Notes under the pieces: generated by a model
What the model saw: only the letters and a program-made list of their open reading frames with translations
Database searches by the model: none
Told to the model about the DNA's origin: nothing
Assembly: GCA_037176725.1 (NCBI GenBank)
Contig: JAZBRS010000013.1
Coordinates: 10,543,001-10,607,000, forward strand
Reading direction: 5' to 3'
DNA: 64,000 bases
From: Posidonia oceanica
Taxonomy: Eukaryota > Streptophyta > Magnoliopsida > Alismatales > Posidoniaceae
In this document: piece after piece, positions 12,501 to 24,889 of the stretch
Position numbering within the stretch: the stretch's first letter is position 1
How the letters are laid out: each line of letters opens with the position of its first letter
Position numbers and translations under genes: made by a program

Positions 12501-15500
12501 TTGCACTTTTATTGCACTGGAGGCTAGAGTGTGGTTTTTGGTTATGATTTATTTTCAAATAATACAACCATAAGCAACCATATCTACTTTGTCCTGCAAA
12601 CTACCGAATTTTTACTTACATTTTTTTTATTATAAATATGCATTATTTCACAGACTTTGGCAGCTTTGATTATTGTGGAGAGAAAAGAAATCTAGTTTGC
12701 ATTAAAAAAAATCAAAGAGTACAAAGCATATATATAGACTAGGTAGGATATATGGATCTACAAGATCCATTAAGCCATCTAACTACTAATTAATAAAACA
12801 ATTAACTCTTAACACTTTCCCTCAAATTGGAGCATATATTTCTATCATGCTCAACTTGCTACATAATAATGAAAAATGTTAGGCCTTAAGGCCTTGGTGA
12901 AAATATCAACAGTTTAATCTTCACTTCTTGCAAATGGTGTACGAATCTTCCCATTCCTCGCAACCTTACGAACAAAGTGGTAACCAATTTTCACATGCTT
13001 TGTGTGCTCATGAAACATTGGGTAACTTGCTATTTTGATGGCTTCTTGATTATCACAAAACATAGTTCTTGGTTCATTGTAGGGAACAACAAGATCCTTA
13101 AGAAGAATTTTCAACTATATCAGTTCCCTAGTAGTATACGTCATAGCCTTGTATTCAACTTCAACACTAGATCGTGAAACCAAATTTTGTTTCTGACTCC
13201 TCCAAGATACAAACTTACCCCCAACAAACGTACAATAACCAGAAGTGGAACGTCAATTAGATCTAGAGCGAGCATAGTCAGCATCGGAATAGGCAACAAC
13301 ATCTAAATGACCATGATTACGATATATCATCCCTTGAGGAGAATTCTTTACATAGCGAAGAATACGAAGAACAACTTCCCAATGACATATTTTGGGATTC
13401 TCCATAAACTGACTGACCACACTAACAACAAATATAATATCTGGCCTAGTGACTATAAGATAAATCAATTTTCTTACCAGATGTCTGTAGTTCTTTTTCT
13501 CAACAAAATCCTCTGCATCATTGGATTTAAGATCTGGATCATTATGAGTAGAAGCTGGTTTGACACCTAACATTCCTGTTTCTTGCAGGCTACAGTAGAT
13601 CCATTGCATACTTTCTTTGTGATAGAAACAATCTCTGTTTGCCACAAACTACCTCAATGTTGAGAAAATATCGCAGTTGATTTGATCCTTTATTACAAAA
13701 TATTTCTTCAGATGTTGCTTCGTCTCTTCTACACCCATAGAATCACCACTGGTCACAAGAATGTCATCTACATACATCATCAGAATCACACTACCTACCT
13801 GAATCCCATTGTCTAGTAAATACAGAGTGATCTGCATGACTTTTAGTAAAGCCAATTGATGTCATTGTTTAGCTAAATTTTTCAAATCACGTATAGGGAC
13901 TTTGCTTGAGTCTATAAATAGTTTTCTTTAGTTTGCATGCTTTCTGAGTCTAGCAAAAGCAATATATTCTGAAGGCTGTTTCATAAACACAATCTCTATG
14001 TAAATCTTCATATAGAAAAGCATTCTTGACATCTCGTTGAAAAATTGGTCAATATTTTGCAACTACAACTGAAACAAGAATTTGAGTAGAATTGATGCAG
14101 ACAACAAGAAAGTCTCAAAGAAGTTTATACTACACGTTTGTGTAAATCCTTTGGCAACAAGACGAACCTTGAACTTGTCAACTGATTTAGCTGGTATTTT
14201 ACTGCAAACACCTATCTACATGCAACATCTGCACCTACAGGAGGATCTACTAACTTCCATGTCCCTTTAGAAGTAAAAGCAGACATTTTTTCATCCATTG
14301 CATGATACTAGGTAGGATTTATACTTGACACCAGGATGTGGTGTTGCACGACACCATGTCCATTAAAGCCACCACGTCTATTGAAGGATTGCAACCATAA
14401 ATGATAATAACTTGAAGGTGGTCCCAATAAACATACGGAGAACGAGAGTAGACGAAGACGACGCCATCAAACACAACAAACAACGAACAGAACTCGTATA
14501 TGATCATAACTCCAACAAACGAATCAACAGATTTGGTAAATGCCTACCACATACGAATGAAAATCAACATACTCCTAGGGTTTCTACAACCCCCCTGCCA
14601 ATCGATGGAACGACGGCAAGGAAAGAGGCTTCAACGCAAAATAGTGGCAAAGGAAGAGCCAGAGGAGAAGAAATCACCAACTACGGTTTTCGGTAGACTG
14701 TCTAGTGACATCTTCGGCGGCTGTAGCGGCAATGGTGGTGGTGGTGGTTGTAGAGGATGGTCTTTTAGGGCTCTTAAGAATAGAAAAAAACCTAATGTTT
14801 GGATACGTGTGGAGAGAAGAAATCTAATTTGCATTAAAAAAATCAAATAGTACAAAACATATATATAAACTAGGTAGGATATATGGATTGACAAGATCCA
14901 TTAACCCATCTAATTACTAACTAATAAAACAATTAACTCTAACAATTATGTTTTCATCTCAAACATGAAACTAGAGTTTTATATTTGACAATTTGGCCTG
15001 TATTTCATCCAAAGTTCTTTGTTGACTTTACCCATGATCCAACACATTTTATTTTGGACCATTTGCCCTTCCACATTTTTTTTGGGTCTTTTCCCCCATG
15101 CGATTCTGATTTTTTTCCTCCCAAATTAGCCTTTTCACTTCGAATGTTGAAAGTAAATGTAACATAACAATCTGACCATAATGATGTCGATGTGAAACTA
15201 ATGTTTGCAATGGCATGACTTAGGTACTTGGATGTGGCTTGCAATGTTCTATGAGTAACTGCGTGCATGGAGTTTAAATGAAAATTGATCTGTTGGTTTA
15301 ATCATGTTAAATATTTGTATATACTTATATTAATGAATAGACATCAATCAGATCAAATGGTAATTAATTTAATCAAACTCATGATATAATTATTAAGTGA
15401 TTTTTCTGTTGATTTTTTATGAAGTTTTTTGAAACATCCATGTACTTATTAAAGTATTGAATTTATATAGTTATGGAAGTCTATGTTTTGCACGACTAGC

Positions 15501-18500
15501 TCCCAACTTACCTCACTGAATATTTCTTTGTTCACAGGTAATCATGTGAGATTTCTTCATTGTACAAGCTTTTTAAAAAAGCCTCCTACAAGTTTTACTC
15601 TAATATTTCTACTGAAAGCTTTGTGGCAATAATCCAAGTGCCTTGGGAGATCCAACAACTTGTGTTAGCTACAACTAGTAGTTTTTGTAAATATTTGCCT
15701 ATAAGTAGGGGTGTACATGGGTCGCGTTGAATCGAGTTAAGGATGAATCCATAACCTAATTCAAATTGTTTGGATTGGATAATTTTAAACCCATATCCAA
15801 CCTAAGTCTAGACCCAACCCAACCCAACCCAACCCAACCCGATCGGGTTGGGTTGGGTTGGGTTGGGTCAGTTCTTGGATTTTATGTGTACTTATTAAGA
15901 ACTAAAGATTACATTTATAACATATTATATAAAATAATACAGCACTAATAACAAATATAAAATGGTGAACAATTTGGTTATGTTGTAGACAAAAACATGA
16001 TTTACTGGTATTTCTTGAATAATATAAACTATCACTTTAAAGTTTATAAATAATTCATAGCAAAATGCAATGGGAAGAGAATGAGACAAAATCAGAAGAT
16101 GAAGTGGGGAGAGCTCAAAAGATGCAAGTTGGAGCAGGTGGTGGATGGGAGGGGGGAAGATTACGTGAAAAGAATTAGAGATGGAATTGTAAAGAAAAGA
16201 GATTAAGATTTTATAAATAAATAATTATATATATAATATGTATTTATAAATATAAATAATTAATTATATATATATCTTCGAATTTCGAGTCGGGGTCGAG
16301 TAACCTATCCCTAGAATCCATATTCAACCCAGAAAGTTTAGGTTTGAGATTTTTTGATTCATACCCAATCCAATCCACACGGGTCGTATTAGTTCAGTTT
16401 TTGGGTCAACCCGGACTCATATACATCCCTAATTTGAACTAACAAATTATTTATTACCATGTGGTAGTCATTCAGTAAACTTGTAGCACCATTTTTTGGT
16501 TTAGCAGCCTAGATGGTCAAGTGGGGTTTTTCTTAAAAATGCACAATGTGCTGTCATGCTATTGCCATCTCAAAGGGAGTATGACTTATGGTATTCCACT
16601 ACTTTTTTCCTATAAAATCCCGTTCAGATCACAATAATGATCAGCAAACTTACACTACCTTACACATCTTCGATGTTTTGCCAGGTGGTTTTTCTTCCAA
16701 TGGTTTTCAAGGTAGCCAGGCTGATGGTGATTCAAGCAACACCACAGTGAGACCATTTTCCTTTTTCTGCTATCACTTATTATTATATTGTTTCATGGTA
16801 TTTCTTCTTATAGGTGTTTGTTGGAGGACTTGACCCAGATGCAAAAGAGGAGGATCTTCGCCAGGCCTTTTCGCAATATGGTGAGATCTCATCAGTAAAA
16901 ATTCCAGCTGGGAAGCAATGTGGTTTCGTGCAATTTGTCAATAGGTACAACTTCTCAAGTAATTACTTGAAAGTACCTGTAAATCTCAGTTTTTCTTTGG
17001 TTTTAAATGCTTGGATTGATCTCGTTGACATTTGTCAGAAACAATGCTGAAGAGGCATTGCAGAGTTTGAATGGAACAATGATCTGTAAGCAGACAGTTC
17101 GTCTCTCATGGGGTCGCAACCCTGCAAACAAGCAGGTTTGGCTGTTAATGAGTTTTTGTGAAATTTCTTAGTTTCTTTTGGAATTCTCAGTGCTGAGGTT
17201 TAACTGGAAGCACTTCATTTATAGCTATATGCTAACAACTAAATATGCAATATTTGAAGCGTGAAGGGTTGAAAATTCTTGTAGCTGTTTAGTGTCAGGT
17301 TACCACACACACACACACACAAAGGGAGTTGGTCTCATATTTTTTATACTGTTTTATTTTTTTCTTATTTGGTAATCACACACACACAACCGTCACATGT
17401 ACATTTCTTTATTGCTCAATCTTTTAATGTTTAAGTCCAATTGTTCTATGTTCACACAGTAGTCCAGATTTTTTTTTGAATTTACTGTAATTTAATGATG
17501 TATTAGGGTTTTGTTAGTTAGACGGGTTATTAGATATCCACTTATGTTAGGATGTTGACAATCTCTATTTATATGTATTCTCATGTTCATTAGAGGAATA
17601 ACACATATTTTCTTATCTCACATGGTACCAGAGTACCATGTTAAACCCTAACCACCAACCACCACTGGCCGCCACCTCTGCCGACATCCCAATCATCGTC
17701 GGCACCTCCTTCCGTCCCTGCAGGCATCGACAATCCTCCCCTCACCCTCCGCTGACCTCGTCGACTTCTCTGGTCGTCCCAGTCGGGTTTGTCGACTCCG
17801 ATCGAGGCTTCTGCCCGCTGCGTTGGCTCTCCCCAACGCCTCCATCGGCATTACAGGCCTCCATCAGCCTTTCTCGAACCTTCCGTCGGCATTGCAAGTT
17901 CAGCTAGCCCTTCCCAATGTCTCCGCGGCACTGCAGGGCTACGCTGGCCCCTCCATTGCCGTCCAGGAGGCCTGACAATCCTCCTTACCCATTTTTTGAG
18001 GCCCTCCAACCTCTCCTGTGTGATCAGCGGTGTTCATAGCCGCGTTCGTTGATCATGATGGTGTTGTAGGCTACTTTGTCGTCTGTTCTTCCTTATTTGT
18101 GTGTGGACAAGTCCCGTCCATGTGGTTGTGCCTTCATATCGTTGTTGTAAGTATCCAGAAGGTTGGGAAACATGAACTCCCGTGAGTCGTTGGTGAAAAA
18201 TCTAAGTGGCACATTAGAAAAACTCAATGAAAAGAATTATTTGTTGTGGGTACATAGTTTTGAAATGTTCATTGCTGCCCATCGAAAACTTAAGCATCTT
18301 ATTGCGTCGCCCTTGATGCTAAGGATGCCACATACGAGGATTGGTACGTCGATGATGCCGCAATTGTCTCCTGGTTAGTGAACAGCATAAAGCCCATCAT
18401 TTGCATGAGTTATGATGCTGCGTCCGGCAAAGAAAATTTGGGATACACTATGACTTACATATGGCCATGAGAACATCTCACGAGTTTTCGACATGTGTGA

Positions 18501-21500
18501 GTAGTTATTTACATTATGCCAAGGTGATCATTCGGTTCAAGAGTATTTCACCCTCCTCCATGCCTTATTACATGAACTTGATGTGTATTAACCTCTGACC
18601 ACCGACATTAGCCGGATGAGACAGTATCGTGAGGAGTTAGCTGTCGCGATCTACTTATCCAGTCTGAATCTGGACCTTTGCTCCCAGGCCATGGGACAGA
18701 TCTTAGGTGTTGATAGTGTTCTAGATTTGCAGATTACCTTTGCCAGGGTTCTATGGATCTCCACAACCACCCCTACCCCTCTGTTAGATCAGTCTGCTAT
18801 GATAGCTACACGTGGTTGCTGGTGCAATGCTTCTCTAGGGGTGTGGGGGGTGCGCAGATAGTGGTGGCCGACCTCGTTGCACGCATTATGGACAGATGGG
18901 ACATCGAGTAGATAAGTACTGGGACAAGATTGGCCGACCACCGATGGCACATGTCACTACAGAAACTTCACCATCGACATCCTCCAGCGCTGAGTCCACT
19001 GTGACTCTCCCAGGTTGACTATGAGTGGTTTGTACAGTTACAAGCCACTAACTCCACCACCACAGCATCTCATGCTACTTCCTCAGGTACTAGTACCTTC
19101 TGCCTCTAGGGACCACTACTGTATCATTGACTCAGGTGTCTCCTCTCATATGTTAAGTACAAAAGATCTTTTTACTCGTTTATCCGTTCAGTTGTTATTG
19201 CTGATGGTCGTTCTTGTCGTGTTGATGGAGAAGGGGATGTGCAGGCTTCTTTCCAGCTTAGATTAGAAAAAGTCCTATATGTCTGTTTTCAATTAGTGTC
19301 ATTACGAAACAATTACTTTGTTGTGTAACTTTTTATCCATTCCATAGCATGTTTCAAGATTTACAGATGGAGAGGAGGATTGGTTTAGGTCATGAACGAG
19401 GACATGGCGTGTATCTATTGGTTCGTGATGATATACCTCGAGGATTGGCATCTGTGGCATCCACTGCAGAGTCTTCCATTCAATGGCACTACCGACTAGG
19501 TTATCTTTCTTAGAGGAAGCTGCAACAAGCTCTACTTAGGTTCTCTGTTTTCACATTTAATTGTGAGTCTTGTCAGTTAAGTAAGCACCATCGTGCTACT
19601 TTTTAGGTGCCTACGTCTTATGTCGAGTCAAAGTTTGTTTGAGCTAATTCATAGTGATATCTAGGTTTTGTTAGAGTCCAGTTGGTGTCTGGTTATCGTT
19701 ATTATATTATTTTTATTGATAATTATTCGCGTGTCTTGGGTTTATTTGCTTAAAGATCGTAGTCAAGTCCTTGATATCCTTAAAATTTTATCAATGAAAT
19801 AAAAAATCAATTTGATGTTATTCTAAAATGTTTGCACACGGACAATGCTCTTGAGTTTGTTTAAACTAGTGTCTAGTTTTATTGTGTCTCCTTGGGAATT
19901 CCACGTCAAACCACTTCTCACAGATCTCAACAAAATGCTATTGCTGAGCTCAAATGCAGACATATTTTAAATGTCACGTATACCATTATGTTGTAGATGC
20001 ATGTCCTAAAATACTTGTGGTCTGATGCTGTCCTTACCGCATCTTATTTCATGAATAGGATGTCCTCTACCCCTTTAGGAGGTGAGGTTCCTCTTAGATG
20101 TCTTTGACCAAATGTTGACCTTTTTCCTTTGTCCAAGATCTCTCCTTTGGACTTGACAAATTGTCTCCTAGGTCGATAAAGTGTGTTTGTGGGCTACTCT
20201 AGGACTCAACGGGGTTATCGATGTTTTCATCCTCCCATTAGAGCGGATGTCACCTTTTTTGAGTTTCAACTGTACTTTGATGGTCTTACATTTAAGATCG
20301 AGTGTCTCCTTTTACCGTTTCTAGTTGAGTCATCTGTTACGCGTGACAATGAATCTCTTTGTGTGGACAAGGAGTTGTCACGTCTTTTGCAGGTATATCG
20401 TCGCCACTAGTAGGTACATCTGCCTTTTTCGACAGAACCGTCCTTCGTAGATGCAAATCATTCTTCCACCAGCTCCGACCTTCCAATTATGCTTCGTAAG
20501 GGTGAACGTTCTAGCACTGCTTATCCTATCTCCAATTTTATTTCATATTATTCTCTTCACTCGTCTTTTCGTAGTTTTGTCATGTTCATTTCTTCTGAGT
20601 CTGTTCCCAAGAATTGTCAGGAGGTCCTACTAATCTCTCATTAGAAGGTAGCTATAGATGAGGACATAGCAGCATTGAGGTTTTGTAGTACTTAGGAGTT
20701 GGTGACCCGCCCTGTTGAAGCAACCGTAGTCACTTACAGATGGATCTACACTATAAAGCACAAGCTAGATGGGACAGTTGATAAGTACAAAGTGCGATTG
20801 GTGGCTAGAGGCTTAGTCAGATATATGGTGTCGATTATGCAGAGACTTTTTCACTAGTTGCCCGATTGAATTCTATCAGAGTTATTTTGTCCATCGTCGT
20901 CAATCACTCATGGGACATGTACCAGTTGGATGTGAAGAATGTCTTCTTGTATGGTGATTTGTCTCAACCTGTACTTATGGAGCAACCTCTAGGGTATGTT
21001 GCTCATGGGGAGGACAGAGTATGCAAACTGAAGAAGGCTATCTATGGCCTAAAATAGAATCCCAGAGCTTGATTTGAGAAGTTTAGTCAAGTGGTCATGG
21101 TCAGTGGTTTTCAGAGAGAGATGTGTTGTTGATCATTTTGTTTTCTACAGAAGGACTACCAGTGGGTGCGTGTTTTTAGTAGTTTATGTTGATGACATTC
21201 TGTTGACAGGTAGTGATGCAGTAGGTATTCGAGAGACGAAGGAGTACCTTAGTGCACACTTTGTCACTAAGGATATAGGAAAATTATGGTATTTTCTGGA
21301 CATTGAGTTTGCCTATGCAAAGGGGAAGATGGCACTGTTTCAAAGGAAATATGTTCTTGATCTTCTTCAGGAAACGAGACTTTTGGCTACAAGTTAGAGA
21401 ATACACTTATTAAGCAGACACCATCCTTTTGAGACACTACTTCAAAATTGTTAGAGGATCCTGGTTAGTACAAAATACTGATTGGGAAACTCATTTACTT

Positions 21501-23236
21501 GTCGTCACTCAGTCTGACATATCATATGCAGTCAATCTACTCAGTCAATTTATGCATGAGTCAAAAAGAGTATATTGGAGTGGAGCCTTGTGTGTTCTGT
21601 CTTATGTCAAGGGTACACTAGGAAAAGGTTTGGTTTTCAAGAGAAGTGGCCACCTGCGAGTTAAGGCCTATTCAGACTCAGGTTATGCTGGAGATAAGGG
21701 CGATAGGAAGTCTACATCGGATTTTTGTACATATGTGGGAGGTAATCTGGTCACCTGGTGTAGCAAGAAGTAGAATATGGTTTGTAGATCTAGTACAGAG
21801 GCATAGTATGGGTCTATGATTTAGACAACGTGCGAGATGATGTGGATTAGGTCACTCTTGGTGGAGTTTGGTTTTCCTGTTGAGATGCCCATGTCTATGC
21901 ATTGCCACAACTAGGTTATTATATTTATCGTTAATAATCCTATCTTTCATAAGCACACGAAACATATAGAGGTTTACTGTTATTATGTGCGAGATATGGT
22001 GATGAGAGATGTTATTTTTACATTTTATACTCAATCCTCAAGCAAATTGCTGACATCTTCACGAAGGATTTGAGTGTAGGTATATTTGAGATTCTATGTA
22101 CCAAACTGGACATGATAGATATATGTGCTTTAGTTTAAAGGGGAGTGTTAGAGAGTTATGTGATGTATTAGGGTCTTGTTAGTTAGATGGGTTATTGGAT
22201 ATCCACTTATCTTAGGATGTCTGACAATCCTATTTATATGTACTCTCATGCTCATTAGAGGATTGACACACATATTTTCTTGTCTTTCGCATAGTCAAAT
22301 GAGGTTTTTTGTTCTTGTCATGGGACCCAACATATAATTGTCCAATCATCTTGTATTATCCGACAGTTGGGTTGAATTGGTGTACATACATAACCTTTTC
22401 TTGTATTGGTGTATCACCCTAAAATGTTGGTTGCAATGAGTATATAATCACATGGTCAAGTATTCAATTGAAACGAAACATGAGTTTATACAAAAAAATT
22501 TCTTTATTTTCATTTTCCTATAAATGAAGTCCACTATTTTTTTTATAAGTTGGTCCTTTGTTCATTTCAATTTTAGTCTACCATTCAACTATTTTTTAAA
22601 AGATTAGTACATCTATTATATTCAAAAAGTTTAATCTAATTGGAAGGACAACACGAAAAAATTAGTGATGTCTGTAATATCTGTACTAGTTGTAATTGTA
22701 ATACATTAGTTTGTTGTCTTTACTACCTAGCCTGAAGAACAAAACAATGGTGGGCTCTTTAATTTTATCGTCATTTTGCTTGTGCTCCATTGTCAAAAAT
22801 TGCTTATTAAGAAAATTATGTAATTGAATGATAGTGTGCATAAACAACATTTTAATCCTTACAATCGTATTGCATGTGCATGCACTTGAGGTTAAACAAC
22901 ACTTTCTTGTGCACGCACAAGACTAGTGTGTATATTTATCGGAGACACCTTTGTCATCATTCTTTGATTGGATGATATTAATTCAAACGTCCAGTTCCTG
23001 CGGCATAACATGATTGTTTTTTCTTCTCTTCTGAAATTAAAAATATGAGTGCATTAATATTGTTCGTTGTTTATGTATTGCAGATGCGGGGTGATCCCAG
23101 TAACCATTGGAACAATCAGTACTATGGAGGACAGGCTTATGACGGATTTGGGTATGCTGCACCTCAAGATCCAAGCATGTATGGCACTGCATACGGTGCT
23201 TATCCGATGAATGGGAACCAACAACGTGTGAGCTAG
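9591..23236 (+). CDS. RBP47: RBP47-type RNA-binding protein, three RRM domains, six exons
   Basis: Proposed exons: 9591-9971, 11347-11797, 16685-16746, 16814-16944, 17039-17135 and 23084-23236. All introns are GT-AG and phases agree, giving 424 aa, a normal family length. The N-terminus (residues 1-100) is Gln/Pro/Met-rich with poly-Gln, typical of the group. RRM1 (about 101-180) has VWVGDL and GYGFVEF and is split by intron 1. RRM2 (about 194-272) has SIFVGDL and KGYGFVRF. RRM3 (about 299-370) has VFVGGL and CGFVQF. The tail is Gly/Tyr/Asn-rich. Family proteins bind poly(A)/U-rich RNA in the nucleus and go to stress granules. The start is the first ATG after a CT-rich leader and matches family N-termini (MQ...QWMAAMQYPP). 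The RRM2-RRM3 linker is somewhat short, so a small exon may have been missed. Introns 2 and 5 are enlarged by transposons. The nearest alternative is RBP45; N- and C-terminal features favour RBP47. Confidence 0.93.
9972..11346 (+). other. RBP47 intron 1
   Basis: AT-rich intron between HTGE and VVSIKV in RRM1. It contains a three-copy tandem repeat (10517-10605) and a 22-bp direct duplication around 10833-10875. No further gene is seen. Confidence 0.85.
10517..10605. repeat. Short tandem repeat in intron 1
   Basis: Three decaying copies of a unit containing TGCATTG...TTGCTGTTACACTTTAT. Confidence 0.8.
12674..12814 (-). repeat. 3' LTR of intron-2 copia relic
   Basis: 141 bp, beginning TGTGGAGAG and ending TCTTAACA on plus. 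A purine run (GAGGGAAAG on minus) sits immediately outside at 12815-12823 and serves as the polypurine tract. Confidence 0.85.
14808..14944 (-). repeat. 5' LTR of intron-2 copia relic
   Basis: 137 bp, same ends as the partner LTR, differing from it by scattered substitutions and small indels. Confidence 0.85.
15706..16431. mobile_element. hAT-like non-autonomous element in RBP47 intron 2
   Basis: It starts TAGGGGTGTACATGGGT and ends ...TATACATCCCTA, imperfect terminal inverted repeats that continue as GGGT-rich sequence. The same family recurs at 60328-61105, where an intact 8-bp target duplication supports the hAT assignment. Here the flanks (CCTATAAG / ATTTGAAC) no longer match. No transposase is encoded. 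Confidence 0.7.
15812..15868. repeat. Perfect (CCCAA)n/(TTGGG)n palindrome
   Basis: Tandem ACCCA units meet their own reverse complement at a central CGATCG, giving arms of about 25 bp with no loop. A shorter relative occurs in the second family member near 60436-60480. Confidence 0.9.
17301..17322. repeat. CA dinucleotide repeat
   Basis: An uninterrupted CA run in intron 5 of RBP47, with a shorter one near 17378. Confidence 0.9.
17623..17634 (+). other. Primer-binding site of intron-5 copia
   Basis: TGGTACCAGAGT directly after the 5' LTR; the plant copia consensus is TGGTATCAGAGC. Confidence 0.75.
18163..22130 (+). pseudogene. Copia gag-pol remains
   Basis: Gag lies near 18163-18860 (LSGTLEKLNEKNYLLW is a typical start). 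A decayed zinc knuckle at about 18870-18935 reads CTHYGQMGH, with cysteines lost. Protease is at about 19110 (IDSGVSSHM). Integrase remains run from about 19340 to 20170. RT lies at 20640-21400 with LDVKNVFLYGDL and VYVDDILLTGSD. RNase H is at 21430-22080 with AYSDSGYAGD and KHTKHIEVYC. At least a dozen stops and frameshifts separate these blocks, so no protein can be made. Confidence 0.85.
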
Positions 23237-24480
23237 ATGCTCTGATTCAGATTGACTAATTCGTGACGATTTTAGAATTTTTAGATTTGCATAGCGTGGG
23301 AAAGTTGTCTTATGGCTGGTGATATTAAACCCTGTTAGCTAATAGTTTCTTAACTTATTTGATTTGTTAGGCCAGCGTTAACTTATTCATATTAATTTTG
23401 ACTGGCTAGCCAGGTGTATCCATAAAGCCGACCCTAAATGGATGGGTGATGGCTTGATAAATTTGGTTATGGTTGAATGGTCGAGGTTGGACTGATTTTT
23501 TTTTAGATAAGTAGCATTAGGTTTTTTTAAATCTTGTTTTGTGTTGGATTTAATCCATTTTGGCAGCGTACATTCAATCATCATGCTGGTATAAGGTGCA
23601 ACACATCCCTAAAATTTGTGTGGATTATTCCCATTGTGGCAGATACAGTTACAATTTGACCTAGATTTGCATCAAGCCATTAACCCATGCTCTAGTTGGT
23701 TCAAGAGAATCTTCAGATACCTTGCAAGTTATCTGATCTCTACGTGTTAGACGAGCTTTTCTGCAATCGATTTTCTCGTAGTTTGATTCGCCCAACATTG
23801 AGGCGTCTTGTACAAATTACAAAACCCCTGAAGTTAAGACTTTTTAAGTAACTCTATGCTAAGCCTTATTTAGATGATTTTTTAGGTCACTATACTAAAG
23901 TTAAATCGAGCTGCAAATATTGTACGCTGATAACTGAAGCTTGGCTCGATATCATTAAATATCACAATTACTGACCAGCAATGAGTATAAATGATCACCA
24001 TGCTGCATTATGACACTCGGAGCCATGTTTCCTTTCAAGATTTGCATACTAGATTGGAATTTGCATGAAAAAATAGTACTCCTTACACTTAATTTCATGT
24101 TAATTTGCCTAACGCCTACCTTTTTTTTGAATCTGAGTCCAGCACTGCCTAAGATAAATCCATGCAATGGGGACAATCATTGTCACTTTGTGTTAGATTA
24201 TGTGGTGGATCATTAATCTTTAATCAATCATTATGTTCTTTTGGATGATCAGAGCCTCGTGCAATAATTTTTAATGAAGAGCTTGTTCCCCGTTCTTCAT
24301 CATGCAACTCAACGGTAGGTAGTCACGACGTAGCAGTGGAGCTCACGTCCCTACCAATTCGTCTAGGAAACTCATTTCTTCTCTAAGAATAGAGCCCACC
24401 TTGTGCTTTTTGCCTACTGGCTTCGTCGATTGCCTTGTGATCTACGTGCAGTCCACCATGTTTGAGTTTGATATCTTATA
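23237..24480. other. RBP47 3' flank and intergenic spacer
   Basis: AT-rich. The first few hundred bases are probably RBP47 3' UTR. No further coding or repeat structure is seen. Confidence 0.5.
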
Positions 24481-24644
24481 GCGAGTAAAGAAAGATGGTC
24501 ATTTTCGACGTGCGAATGCTGAACTGTCACCGCTGACTCTTGCGTTCTCTTCTTCTCCTTCTTCATCTTCTTCTTCTTCAAAAAAAAACTCTCGGGTTCC
24601 CAATTTGGATTATAGTAGCAGCAAGGAGGAAGAAGAAGAAGAAG

Positions 24645-24749
24645 ATGTTGGTTGTCCCCGCTTCTTCATCTGATCAAAGTAGTATGAGATTTTGTTCTTC
24701 TAAACAGCGGCAGCTCGGTCGAAGTCCTCTCTTCCTCTTTGATTTGTGA
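24645..24749 (+). CDS. Upstream ORF in the DUF547 gene leader
   Basis: A 34-codon ATG frame in what is probably the 5' UTR, following purine-rich GAAGAA repeats. It resembles no known protein. A plausible leader intron (about 24720-24779, GT...CTGCAG) would remove its end. If the leader is transcribed as drawn, it could reduce translation of the main frame. It cannot be fused in frame to the main protein. Confidence 0.25.
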   Translation: MLVVPASSSDQSSMRFCSSKQRQLGRSPLFLFDL

Positions 24750-24889
24750 TTATTAAGTTACTGTTAGTTTACCTGCAGGTCCTCTCTTTTTCAACCGTCA
24801 TCAGGGAATATCTTGTGAAAATTATACGACGACGTAATAGTATTGGAGAAAAAGTTGTTCTGGTTGTAGGAGCAGCAGTGACATACAAC

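Larger units (their letters stand above)
12674..14944 (-). mobile_element. Ty1/copia retrotransposon relic in RBP47 intron 2
   Basis: Two short LTRs (12674-12814 and 14808-14944) are nearly identical. They are flanked by the same five bases, ATTAT, at 12669-12673 and 14945-14949, which is a clean target duplication. The coding order on the minus strand is copia-like. An RT block lies near 13649-14060 (QRDVKNAFLY, then YVDDILVT). RNase H blocks follow at 13253-13645 (DETGMLG-like, YSDADYA) and at 12914-13114 (CDNQEAIKIA and HTKHVK). Gag, protease and integrase are missing or unrecognisable, so the element has a large internal deletion. Frames are interrupted by stops. The primer site next to the right LTR is decayed. 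It lies antisense to the host gene. Confidence 0.88.
17486..22291 (+). mobile_element. Degenerate Ty1/copia retrotransposon in RBP47 intron 5
   Basis: Short LTRs of about 140 bp (about 17486-17622 and 22146-22291) share the TGATGTATTAGGG...CACATATTTTCTT core. The 5' LTR is followed by TGGTACCAGAGT, a one-base variant of the Met primer site. The 3' LTR is preceded by AAAGGGGAG, a polypurine tract. Between them the copia order gag, protease, integrase, RT, RNase H is readable in broken frames. The outer end of the 5' LTR is eroded and no target duplication is evident. It has the same orientation as the host gene. Confidence 0.88.

Noticed and set aside
15812..15868. Interstitial telomere repeat
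   Set aside because: The unit is CCCAA/TTGGG, not the plant telomere unit CCCTAAA, and it is part of a transposon family.
17460..22296. TAGTC as target duplication of the intron-5 copia element
   Set aside because: TAGTC follows the 3' LTR at 22292, but its partner at 17460-17464 lies about 20 bases before the recognisable 5' LTR edge, so the match is probably chance.
24645..24719. N-terminal coding exon of the DUF547 protein
   Set aside because: Joining it to the segment starting at 24780 gives immediate stops in the needed register, and the family N-terminus is already present at 24890.
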